From assembly GCA_949487015.1 (NCBI GenBank), contig CATAQZ010000289.1, positions 1 to 22,625 of the forward strand: 22,625 nucleotides of DNA, in the 5' to 3' direction. Under the pieces are notes generated by a model, which saw only the letters and a program-made list of their open reading frames with translations, ran no database searches and was not told the origin of the DNA. The first letter of the stretch is position 1; each line of letters starts with the position of its first letter. Source of the DNA: Flavobacteriales bacterium UBA4585. GTDB taxonomy: Bacteria > Bacteroidota > Bacteroidia > Flavobacteriales > Schleiferiaceae. The position numbers were made by a program, and so were the translations under genes. This document shows, one piece after another, positions 1 through 6,922 of the stretch.

Positions 1-1
1 T

Positions 2-1126
2 GAAGCATTTGAAAACGTTTTCGTTCATGCATTTACTGATGGACGAGATACCGATCCAACAGGCGGTGCAGATTACCTAAAGGATTTAATTGATCATATG
101 GATGCCACAACCGGGCGTATGGCCAGTGTTGTAGGGCGCTACTACGCCATGGACCGTGACAAGCGCTGGGAGCGTGTTGCGCGTGCCTACCACCTACTAG
201 TTCACGGCAAAGGAACCGCCACAGATAATATCGTTGAAGCTGTAAAAACGCAGTATGCGGCAGGAACAACAGATGAATTCATGGAACCACTTTTTGTGGT
301 CAACGAAGCGGGTGCACCTTTAGCGACCATTCAAGAAAACGATGTTGTTCTAGTCTTTAATTTCCGTACCGATCGTGGTCGTGAGATTACAGAAGTTTTG
401 ACGCAGCGCGATTTCCCAGAGCACAACATGAGTGCATTGAATTTACACTATGTTACCATGACCAGCTATGACGATACTTTTAAAGGGGTGGAAGTAGTTT
501 TTCGAAAGGATAATCTATCGAATACTTTGGGCGAAGTTTTAGAAACAGCTGGCAAGACTCAAATAAGAATTGCTGAAACAGAAAAGTACCCGCACGTAAC
601 GTTCTTCTTTTCAGGCGGTCGCGAAGAACCTTTTGAAGGTGAGGAACGTTTACTATGTCCTTCACCTAAGGTAGCAACATACGACCTTCAACCTGAAATG
701 AGTGCAGGAGACATTAGAGATGCCATTGTCCCGAAGCTTAAAGAAGGGAAAACCGATTTTATTTGCTTGAATTTTGCCAACCCCGATATGGTGGGCCACA
801 CGGGTGTAATGGAAGCAGCTGTTAAAGCGTGTGAGACGGTAGATCATTGCCTCCATTCCGTGGTTGAAGCAGGATTGGAACAAGATTACCAGTTTATCAT
901 TCTCGCCGACCACGGTAATGCAGATTGTATGCTAAACGAAGATGGAAGTCCTAATACAGCGCATACTACGACTGACGTCCCGTGTTTCCTGGTAGGATCT
1001 TCGTCGGAAGAGTTTGCTTTAAATGAAGGAAAACTAGGCGATATCGCACCAACCGTATTGGCACTAATGGGCGTTGCGCAACCGGAAGAAATGACGGGAG
1101 TAAATTTATTGAAAGCGAAGAAATGA
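2..1126 (+). CDS. gpmI: 2,3-bisphosphoglycerate-independent phosphoglycerate mutase, 3' part (5' end outside window)
   Basis: Cytoplasmic glycolytic enzyme interconverting 3- and 2-phosphoglycerate with two metal ions (alkaline phosphatase superfamily). The frame is open from base 2, and the first visible residues include VHAFTDGRDTDP, a hallmark of the family, so the gene begins upstream. The 374 residues seen, against about 510 in the family, leave roughly 135 N-terminal residues missing, including the phosphorylated Ser loop. Visible C-terminal metal ligands sit in NPDMVGHTG, LADHGNADCM and NTAHTTTDVP. The ATG at 98 is internal (after LKDLIDH), not a start. The stop codon overlaps the map start as ATGA (1123-1126), which implies translational coupling. 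Enolase, the next glycolytic step, is encoded at 8248-9537 on the other strand. Identification is firm; only the start is unknown. Confidence 0.96.
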   Translation, partial: EAFENVFVHAFTDGRDTDPTGGADYLKDLIDHMDATTGRMASVVGRYYAMDRDKRWERVARAYHLLVHGKGTATDNIVEAVKTQYAAGTTDEFMEPLFVVNEAGAPLATIQENDVVLVFNFRTDRGREITEVLTQRDFPEHNMSALNLHYVTMTSYDDTFKGVEVVFRKDNLSNTLGEVLETAGKTQIRIAETEKYPHVTFFFSGGREEPFEGEERLLCPSPKVATYDLQPEMSAGDIRDAIVPKLKEGKTDFICLNFANPDMVGHTGVMEAAVKACETVDHCLHSVVEAGLEQDYQFIILADHGNADCMLNEDGSPNTAHTTTDVPCFLVGSSSEEFALNEGKLGDIAPTVLALMGVAQPEEMTGVNLLKAKK

Positions 1127-1920
1127 TAAAATACAAAAGCGCTGAGCAAATAGAATTGATGCGTGAAAGCGCGCAATTGGTTAGCAAGACCTTAGGGATG
1201 CTTGCACCTTTAGTAGTACCCGGCGCTATCCCTTTAGAATTGGATAAAAAAGCTGAGGAGTTCATTCGCGACCACGGTGGCGAACCTGGATTTCTAGGAA
1301 TGTATGGTTTTCCAAACAGCCTTTGCATGTCTCCAAACGCGCATGTTGTGCATGGCATCCCTGGTAAATCACCGCTTCAAGAAGGAGACATCATGAGTGT
1401 AGATTGCGGAGTTTTCATGAACGGCTATTATGGTGACCACGCGTATACTTTTCCCATCGGTGAAGTTGATGCAGCAACGGCCCAATTGTTAGAAGATACC
1501 AAAGCATCTCTATATGCCGGTATTCGAGAAGTACGCGCAGGTAATCGTATCGGAGATATAGGTGCTGCCATTCAAGAATACACTGAAAGCCGCGGATATG
1601 GTGTTGTTCGCGAGCTAGTTGGACACGGTTTAGGGGTGAAAATGCATGAAGAACCGCAAGTTCCCAACTACGGTAAACGCGGTAGAGGCAAGAAAATCCA
1701 GGAAGGTTTAGTCATCGCCATCGAGCCTATGATTAACCTAGGTACACAGCGCATCAAACAACTTGAAGATGGCTGGACTATCCTTACCGCCGATGGAAAA
1801 AACAGTGCACATTTTGAGCACGATGTTGCCGTCGTTAACGGCGAGCCTGAAATTCTAAGTACCTTCCAGTACATTTATGACGCGTTAGGTTTGGAACCTG
1901 CTGAATACGAGAAACTATGA
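1123..1920 (+). CDS. map: Type I methionine aminopeptidase
   Basis: Removes the initiator methionine from nascent proteins in the cytoplasm. The 265-residue protein carries the complete dinuclear metal site of the family: D94 (VDCG), D105 (YYGDHAYTF), H168 (VGHGLG), E201 (IAIEP) and E232 (HFEHDVAVV), plus the substrate-side H77 (VVHGIP). There is no N-terminal zinc-finger extension, so it is the short bacterial form; about 15 extra residues trail the last ligand. The start at 1123 gives the usual MIxxKSxxEIxxMR-like opening and overlaps the gpmI stop; the stop overlaps the methyltransferase start at 1917-1920. In many bacteria map sits between secY and infA; here those two genes are 1 nt apart and map lies in this separate operon. 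Confidence 0.97.
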   Translation: MIKYKSAEQIELMRESAQLVSKTLGMLAPLVVPGAIPLELDKKAEEFIRDHGGEPGFLGMYGFPNSLCMSPNAHVVHGIPGKSPLQEGDIMSVDCGVFMNGYYGDHAYTFPIGEVDAATAQLLEDTKASLYAGIREVRAGNRIGDIGAAIQEYTESRGYGVVRELVGHGLGVKMHEEPQVPNYGKRGRGKKIQEGLVIAIEPMINLGTQRIKQLEDGWTILTADGKNSAHFEHDVAVVNGEPEILSTFQYIYDALGLEPAEYEKL

Positions 1921-2687
1921 TTTCAAGCATTATGAAATGGGCATTGGCAAAAGTGCCACGCCCCCTTCTTATTCGATTGAGCTATTTGGTTCAATGGGTC
2001 GCTCCCGTAATTTTCAAAGGATCTAAATTTATCGATCCTATAGACGGGAGAGGCTACAGTAGGTTCTTCCCTTATGGCTACGGTCCTAACCAGCGTGAAG
2101 ACGCTTTGTGCCCTGGAACGAATTCATTGGAGCGCCATCGGCTACTATGGCTCTACCTTAAGGACTACACAAACTTCTTAACGGAGCCGCAAAACTTATT
2201 GCATATTGCTCCAGAACAATGTTTCTATGGTCGGTTTAAGAAAATGAAGCATTTGGACTATACCACAGCGGATCTCTTTTCGCCATTGGCCGATCTTCGA
2301 TTTGATGTACAGAACATTCCTTTGGAAGACGATACCTATGATACCATTTTTTGTAATCATGTTTTAGAACATGTAGACGACGACCAACAAGCTATGCGTG
2401 AACTGCATCGTATTTTAAAACCCGGCGGCTTGGCCATCATGCAGGTACCTTTAGACCCTGACTACACTCAAACGGATGAGGACCCTAGCATTAAAGATCC
2501 TGCAGAACGTGAGCGTCGTTTCCGTCAATACGATCATGTTCGTTTGTACGGTCAAGATTACCCTGAGCGCTTAACCGCCGCAGGTTTCAAAGTAACGACC
2601 TTTGACGCAGCTAAAGAATTGCCAGCGGAATGGTTCTCAAAATATGCACTCCCTAAGCGCGAAATGTTGTACGTCTGTACGAAGTAA
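1917..2687 (+). CDS. Class I SAM-dependent methyltransferase, substrate unknown
   Basis: The 256-residue protein ends in a Rossmann-type methyltransferase domain. The clearest motifs are YDTIFCNHVLEHVDDD (residues 141-156, motif II and the adenine loop) and LHRILKPGGLAIMQVPL (163-179, post-II region). Motif I is atypical: LLHIAPE (94-100) stands where a glycine-rich ExGxGxG loop is expected, as I recall for a flavobacterial subgroup of Methyltransf_11 proteins. The N-terminal 90 residues hold a hydrophobic patch (residues 17-33), then GTNSLERHRLLWLYL, which is not part of the catalytic fold. No substrate can be assigned. It is coupled to map by an ATGA overlap and is the last gene before the terminator at 2741-2774. 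An alternative start at M6 (1932) is possible. Confidence 0.85.
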   Translation: MISSIMKWALAKVPRPLLIRLSYLVQWVAPVIFKGSKFIDPIDGRGYSRFFPYGYGPNQREDALCPGTNSLERHRLLWLYLKDYTNFLTEPQNLLHIAPEQCFYGRFKKMKHLDYTTADLFSPLADLRFDVQNIPLEDDTYDTIFCNHVLEHVDDDQQAMRELHRILKPGGLAIMQVPLDPDYTQTDEDPSIKDPAERERRFRQYDHVRLYGQDYPERLTAAGFKVTTFDAAKELPAEWFSKYALPKREMLYVCTK

Positions 2688-2707
2688 GGATTAGAAATAT
2701 CATGGTT

Positions 2708-2723
2708 TGTGAGCTCGCTCACA
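2708..2723. other. Small inverted repeat after the methyltransferase gene
   Basis: Seven-base arms TGTGAGC and GCTCACA flank a 2-nt centre. It lies 20 nt after the methyltransferase stop and 18 nt before the terminator. It could be an extra RNA stem protecting the 3' end or a protein-binding palindrome; the sequence does not decide. Confidence 0.45.
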
Positions 2724-2740
2724 GTCCAAGTACTTAGCAT

Positions 2741-2774
2741 AAAAAAACCCGCGGCCTTTGGCCGCGGGTTTTTT
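2741..2774. terminator. Bidirectional rho-independent terminator
   Basis: A perfect 9-bp GC-only stem (CCCGCGGCC / GGCCGCGGG, loop TTT at 2757-2759) is flanked by seven A on the left and six T on the right. It therefore gives a U-tract in both directions. It serves the gpmI-map-methyltransferase operon on the + strand and the Nif3/coiled-coil pair on the - strand, whose genes converge here. Confidence 0.95.
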
Positions 2775-2796
2775 AGTATCTGTAATGCAGTTCCGG

Positions 2797-3585
2797 TTAT
2801 TTCAACCAACCTGCAATCATCTGTTGCATCTTCTCTTCTTCCTCTTGAGCCAATAATGGATCAACTAGAATACGACCACTGTGCTCATCTATCATGATTT
2901 TTTTGCGCTGTGCTAATTCCATTTGACGTTGTGGTGGAATCACAAAGAATGAACCCGCAGATGCACCACGTTCCACAGAAACAACGGCTAACTTATTTTT
3001 AGTTGCGCTACGAATACGATCGTATGCTTCTGCTAAACGAGACTCTATTGTGCCTTTAGTCTCTTCAGACTTAGCCAATAGCATCTCCTCTTCTTTCTGC
3101 GTCTCCGACATGATGCTGTCTAGTTCCGCTACTTTATGCTCAAGGTGCTGCTTACGCTCTGCAAGACGCTCTCCCGCCTCTGCATTGACTTCTTTCTTTG
3201 AATCAATACGTGCGTTGAATTCCTTAATACGTTTCTCTGCTAATTGGATCTCCAATTCCTGATACTCAATCTCTTTAGCGATAGCTTCAAACTCACGATT
3301 ATTGCGAACTTGCTCCTGATCCTTGGCGTATTTCGCCATTTTCTCTTCGCTCTCTTTGATTAAGAGTAATTTGTCCTTGATATCTTGTTCTAGATCTGCA
3401 ACCTCGTTGTTTACTTTCTCCATACGAGTCTCTAAACCTGCAACTTCACTTTCCAAATCTTCTACCTCCAATGGGAGTTCACCGCGCATTGCGCGAATCT
3501 CGTCGATGCGACGATCAATGATCTGTAGATCGTAAAGTGCTCTTAGCTTGTCTTCTACGCTGATCTCTTTTGCCTTCTTAGCCAT
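2797..3585 (-). CDS. Coiled-coil protein of the C4 zinc-ribbon family (COG1579/DUF164) lacking the zinc cysteines
   Basis: A 262-residue protein: a long charged coiled coil (about residues 10-195, rich in E/K/L heptads) followed by the conserved C-terminal domain recognisable by FFVIPPQRQ (213-221) and SGRILVD (236-242). The family, which includes Helicobacter HP0958/FlgZ, normally has CxGC and CxxC zinc knuckles here; in this protein they read S-A-G-S (209-212) and D-E-H-S (233-236), so all four ligands are gone. Cellular role is unknown; relatives act as chaperone- or RNA-associated adaptors. The start chosen is the ATG at 3585 (MAKKAKEIS), 1 nt after the Nif3-family stop; a longer frame to 3669 only adds sequence overlapping that gene. 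It is the last gene of its unit. Confidence 0.88.
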   Translation of the reverse strand: MAKKAKEISVEDKLRALYDLQIIDRRIDEIRAMRGELPLEVEDLESEVAGLETRMEKVNNEVADLEQDIKDKLLLIKESEEKMAKYAKDQEQVRNNREFEAIAKEIEYQELEIQLAEKRIKEFNARIDSKKEVNAEAGERLAERKQHLEHKVAELDSIMSETQKEEEMLLAKSEETKGTIESRLAEAYDRIRSATKNKLAVVSVERGASAGSFFVIPPQRQMELAQRKKIMIDEHSGRILVDPLLAQEEEEKMQQMIAGWLK

Positions 3586-3586
3586 A

Positions 3587-4678
3587 CTAATAGTACTGAA
3601 TAGGATTTGTGTTGACCTCTGTTGTGAGGACGGCAAATTTAGGGAATTTTTTCTCAATGAACTCAGCAATTAGACCGATTGTAAACTGCTCACTTTCAAA
3701 ATGTCCAACATCCAATATTGTTATAGCTGCTTCCGCGTCAAAGAACTGGTGGTATTTGTAATCTGCGGTGAGAAAAACGTCGGCTTTCATCGCCTTAGCT
3801 GCACCAAGCAAAAAACTACCTGACCCCCCGCAAACAGCGACTGTACGAACTTTGTCTGCAATAGGTATTGTGTACCGAATGGTCGTCCCAAACGTTGTTT
3901 TTACGTGTTCTAAAAACGCATCAAACGGCATTGCTTCCGGCAATTCCCCATACGCTCCAGCGCCATAGTCGGTTGCCTTATTGGCGATGTTTAACCACTC
4001 ATATGCCATCTCTTCGTATGGATGGGCAGCACGTGCCGCGCGCTCTACGGCCGATTTCACAAAATTGGGCACTATAAATTCCAATTTTACCTCATCAACC
4101 TCTTCTCGTATACCTATTTCACCAATAACTGGATTTGTACCTTGTGATGGTTTAAACGTCCCTGTACCGCTGGTCGTAAAACTACACTCCTCATAAGCGC
4201 TTACCTTTCCACCACCGGCAGCAAATACTGCCTCAGCGATCTCATTTCGTGCCGCCTTGGGAACATACACCTGGAATTTATAAAGCGTATCAGCGATTGG
4301 ACTGAGCACTTTGTGATTGGAAACACCCAGCAAAGACATGATTTTAGCATTTACACCCCACAATACATTATCTAAATTTGTGTGGATCGCATAAATCGCG
4401 ATATTGTGTTTTATGGCTTTCATAATAACGCGTTCAACATAGGTACGCCCATTGAAGCGTTTTAATCCACTGAAAACAATGGGGTGATGTGCAATAATGC
4501 ACTGAACCTTTTTTTCTATGGCCTCATCCACAACCGATTCTAGACAATCCAATGCTACTAGAACACCATTGGTTTCCCAGTCCAACGATCCAACAATGAG
4601 TCCACTGTTATCGTACGATTCCTGGAGTCCTGGGGGCGCCCACTCTTCTAAAGCGTTTATTATTTCTCCTATTCTCAT
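3587..4678 (-). CDS. Nif3-like dinuclear metal centre hexameric protein
   Basis: A 363-residue member of the NIF3/YbgI family (DUF34), whose members form toroidal hexamers with a two-metal site; annotations as GTP cyclohydrolase I type 2 exist but the physiological reaction is not settled. Likely metal ligands are visible: H64-H65 (IIAHHP), D103 (HTNLD) and H326 with E330 (VGHFESEQF). The length reflects the insert of about 100 residues (roughly 130-235) between the two halves of the fold, a PII/CutA-like domain seen in long bacterial members. The opening MRIGEIINALEEWAP and the YDNSGLIVG segment are typical. It starts 44 nt after the rpsA terminator and ends 1 nt before the coiled-coil gene, so the two are cotranscribed. 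No clear promoter was seen in the short gap. Confidence 0.93.
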   Translation of the reverse strand: MRIGEIINALEEWAPPGLQESYDNSGLIVGSLDWETNGVLVALDCLESVVDEAIEKKVQCIIAHHPIVFSGLKRFNGRTYVERVIMKAIKHNIAIYAIHTNLDNVLWGVNAKIMSLLGVSNHKVLSPIADTLYKFQVYVPKAARNEIAEAVFAAGGGKVSAYEECSFTTSGTGTFKPSQGTNPVIGEIGIREEVDEVKLEFIVPNFVKSAVERAARAAHPYEEMAYEWLNIANKATDYGAGAYGELPEAMPFDAFLEHVKTTFGTTIRYTIPIADKVRTVAVCGGSGSFLLGAAKAMKADVFLTADYKYHQFFDAEAAITILDVGHFESEQFTIGLIAEFIEKKFPKFAVLTTEVNTNPIQYY

Positions 4679-4722
4679 ATTCCGAATTTAGGGCTCTTCT
4701 ACCGCATCACAATAGCACCCAT

Positions 4723-4755
4723 AAAAAAAGTCCCCGAACCCAAAGGCTCGAGGAC
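4723..4755 (-). terminator. Rho-independent terminator of rpsA
   Basis: Read on the - strand, GTCCTCGAGCC pairs with GGTTCGGGGAC over 11 positions, two of them G-U wobbles, around a TTTG loop, and is followed by seven T. The wobbles form only in the - strand RNA, so the direction is clear. It begins 21 nt after the rpsA stop. Confidence 0.92.
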
Positions 4756-4776
4756 TTCATAAGACTCAAACAAGAT

Positions 4777-6711
4777 CTACTTGTTATCGTTATCCATTTG
4801 CTCTTTCAAAGCTGCTAAAGCATCTAGATCGCCCATAGTTGAACGCTCTACGTTTTGGTTAGGTACAGAAACGTTTCCGCCTTTGTTACCACCTCCGCCA
4901 CTACGGCCTTTCTTCATTTCAACCTCCTTATATGTACCTACGTGAGATACAACAATACGGCGGTTGTCCTTATTGAATTCGATTACTTTGAATTCAGCAG
5001 TTTCACCTTTTTCAAGCTTCGCACCATCTTCCTTTGTGATGTGACGTGCAGGACAATACGCTTCAACGCCATCGTAAGCGTCAAACTTAACATCACCGCC
5101 TTTGTCACCAGAATTAATCATGGTACCCGTTACAGTCTTACCTACAGCGAATACATCAGTATATGCATCCCACGGATTAGACTCAACTTGTTTGTGGCCT
5201 AGACTCAAACGACGATTATCTGCATCGATATCTAGAACTACTACCTCTAGCTTAGCGCCAATGGTCGTAAACTCTGAAGGATGCTTGATTTTCTTAGTCC
5301 AGCTCAAATCAGAAATGTGGATCAAACCATCAATTCCTTCTTCTAGCTCTAAGAAAATACCGAAGTTCGTGAAGTTACGTACCGTACCCTCGTGCTTAGA
5401 GCCTTGCGGGTATTTTGTAGTAATATCAGTCCATGGATCAGTAGTCAATTGCTTAATACCTAAGCTCATCTTACGATCTTCACGGTCTAAAGTCAATACT
5501 TCAGTTTCAACTTCATCACCAACTTTCATGAAATCACCAGCACTACGTAAGTGTGCTGACCAGCTCATTTCACTAACGTGAATCAAACCTTCAACTCCTG
5601 GAAGAATTTCAACGAATGCACCATAATCTGCCAATACAACTACTTTACCTTTCACCTTGTCACCAACGCTTAGGTTTTCGTCTAGGGCATCCCATGGGTG
5701 CTTCTCAAGTTGCTTGAGACCTAATTGAATACGTGTTTTACCTTCATCGAAATCAAGGATAACCACGTTAATTTTTTGATCCAATTCTACAACTTCAGAC
5801 GGGTGGTTGATACGGCTCCAGCTCAAATCAGTGATGTGAACTAAACCATCTACACCGCCCAAGTCGATGAATACACCGTACGACGTAATGTTCTTAACGG
5901 TACCTTCAAGAACTTGTCCTTTCTCCAATTTACCGATGATCTCTTTTTTCTGCTCTTCAAGATCCGCTTCGATAAGTGCTTTGTGAGAAACAACAACGTT
6001 TTTGAATTCGTGGTTAATTTTAACCACTTTGAATTCCATTGTTTTATCAACGTACTGGTCGTAATCGCGGATTGGCTTAACGTCGATTTGCGACCCTGGC
6101 AAGAATGCCTCTAAACCGAATACATCTACGATCATACCACCTTTCGTGCGTGCCTTAACGTAACCTTTAACGATTTCGTCGTTATCATGCGCTTCGTTAA
6201 CACGGTCCCAAGCTTTGATCGAACGTGCTTTTCTATGTGATAATACCAACTGACCGTTTTTGTCTTCCTGGCGATCAACCAATACTTCTACCGTATCGCC
6301 AACTGCTAATTCAGGGTTGTAACGGAACTCATTCAAGCTCACTACACCTTCACTCTTAGAGTTGATGTCGATAATTACTTCACGGTCAGTCTTTACGGTA
6401 ACCTTACCTTCAACGACTTGATGCTCAACCGAAGAACCTAAAGTTTCTGCATACAGATCAACCAACGCTTGACGTTCGCCGCTATCTGTATCTGCACCGC
6501 CTTCTACGTCTGCCCAACTAAATGCAGGAGCTTCAGGAACTACTTCCTCAGCAACTTCCTCAGTAGCTACTGCAGCAGGAGCTTCAGGGACTACTTCTTC
6601 AGTTGCGGCTGCAACAGGGGTTTCTACTACGGTTTCTTCTGTTTGTGGAGTCTCCTGAGCTGGAGTCTCTTGTTGTACCTCTTCTGCAGGTACTTGATTC
6701 TCTTCTGACAT
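4777..6711 (-). CDS. rpsA: 30S ribosomal protein S1
   Basis: The mRNA-binding protein of the small subunit that aids initiation on structured or SD-poor messages. The 644 residues contain six S1/OB repeats; repeats 3, 4 and 5 show the clearest signatures (YGVFIDLGGVDGLVHITDLSW, YGAFVEILPGVEGLIHVSEM, FGIFLELEEGIDGLIHISDL). The first repeat starts near residue 100. Before it lies a low-complexity tail of about 65 residues made of E, V, A, P and T with an internal duplication; after repeat 6 comes a Gly-rich stretch (GRSGGGGNKGGN) and an acidic helix. The family is typically about 560-600 residues, so the extra length is mostly the tail. The gene has its own promoter and terminator and looks monocistronic. 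Confidence 0.97.
   Translation of the reverse strand: MSEENQVPAEEVQQETPAQETPQTEETVVETPVAAATEEVVPEAPAAVATEEVAEEVVPEAPAFSWADVEGGADTDSGERQALVDLYAETLGSSVEHQVVEGKVTVKTDREVIIDINSKSEGVVSLNEFRYNPELAVGDTVEVLVDRQEDKNGQLVLSHRKARSIKAWDRVNEAHDNDEIVKGYVKARTKGGMIVDVFGLEAFLPGSQIDVKPIRDYDQYVDKTMEFKVVKINHEFKNVVVSHKALIEADLEEQKKEIIGKLEKGQVLEGTVKNITSYGVFIDLGGVDGLVHITDLSWSRINHPSEVVELDQKINVVILDFDEGKTRIQLGLKQLEKHPWDALDENLSVGDKVKGKVVVLADYGAFVEILPGVEGLIHVSEMSWSAHLRSAGDFMKVGDEVETEVLTLDREDRKMSLGIKQLTTDPWTDITTKYPQGSKHEGTVRNFTNFGIFLELEEGIDGLIHISDLSWTKKIKHPSEFTTIGAKLEVVVLDIDADNRRLSLGHKQVESNPWDAYTDVFAVGKTVTGTMINSGDKGGDVKFDAYDGVEAYCPARHITKEDGAKLEKGETAEFKVIEFNKDNRRIVVSHVGTYKEVEMKKGRSGGGGNKGGNVSVPNQNVERSTMGDLDALAALKEQMDNDNK
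6524..6601 (-). repeat. rpsA: Imperfect direct repeat inside the S1 N-terminal tail
   Basis: Bases 6524-6550 and 6575-6601 are 27-bp copies differing at two positions, both silent-type changes, 51 bp (17 codons) apart. They encode two copies of EEVVPEAPA. In-frame spacing suggests a past slippage or duplication that lengthened the acidic tail. Confidence 0.8.
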
Positions 6712-6823
6712 GAGAGATTTACTTGTATCTCAGAGATTTGCACACACTTCCCATTAACTCTAAGAGTGGTTGTAGTTTTTAGTATTCCTAGTCGGTAATG
6801 TGCTTCATGTCCGAAAAGGGGTG

Positions 6824-6850
6824 CAAATATAATAACTTATGACACATAAT
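6824..6850 (-). promoter_or_regulatory. Probable rpsA promoter (Bacteroidota type)
   Basis: On the - strand, TATATTTG (6824-6831) matches the Bacteroidota primary-sigma -7 element TAnnTTTG exactly. About 18 nt upstream a TTATG stands where the -33 TTG-like element is expected, a weaker match. It lies between the gltA terminator and rpsA, predicting a 5' leader of about 105 nt. Two short palindromes in the leader (6727-6737 and 6757-6767) could be control elements. Confidence 0.6.
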
Positions 6851-6863
6851 ACCACTGTAAATC

Positions 6864-6900
6864 AAACAAAAAGGCCTCGGAAAACGATTTTCCCGAGGCC
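6864..6900 (-). terminator. Rho-independent terminator of gltA
   Basis: On the - strand GGCCTCGG-G-AAAA and TTTT-CCGAGGCC form a 12-bp stem with one bulged G and a small loop, followed by TTTTTGTTTG. It lies 22 nt after the gltA stop and directly upstream of the rpsA promoter. Confidence 0.9.
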
Positions 6901-6922
6901 CTTCATTTTCCGTTCAATGGAA

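Noticed and set aside
966..1358. A 130-codon open frame on the - strand
   Set aside because: Antisense to gpmI and map across their junction, with no family features.
3586..3669. Upstream extension of the coiled-coil protein (28 extra codons)
   Set aside because: It would overlap the end of the Nif3 family gene and encodes non-conserved Ser/Gln-rich sequence; MAKKAKEIS at 3585 directly follows that stop.
5102..5581. A 159-codon open frame on the + strand
   Set aside because: It lies entirely antisense to rpsA, with no recognisable domain; it is explained by the base bias of the S1 gene.
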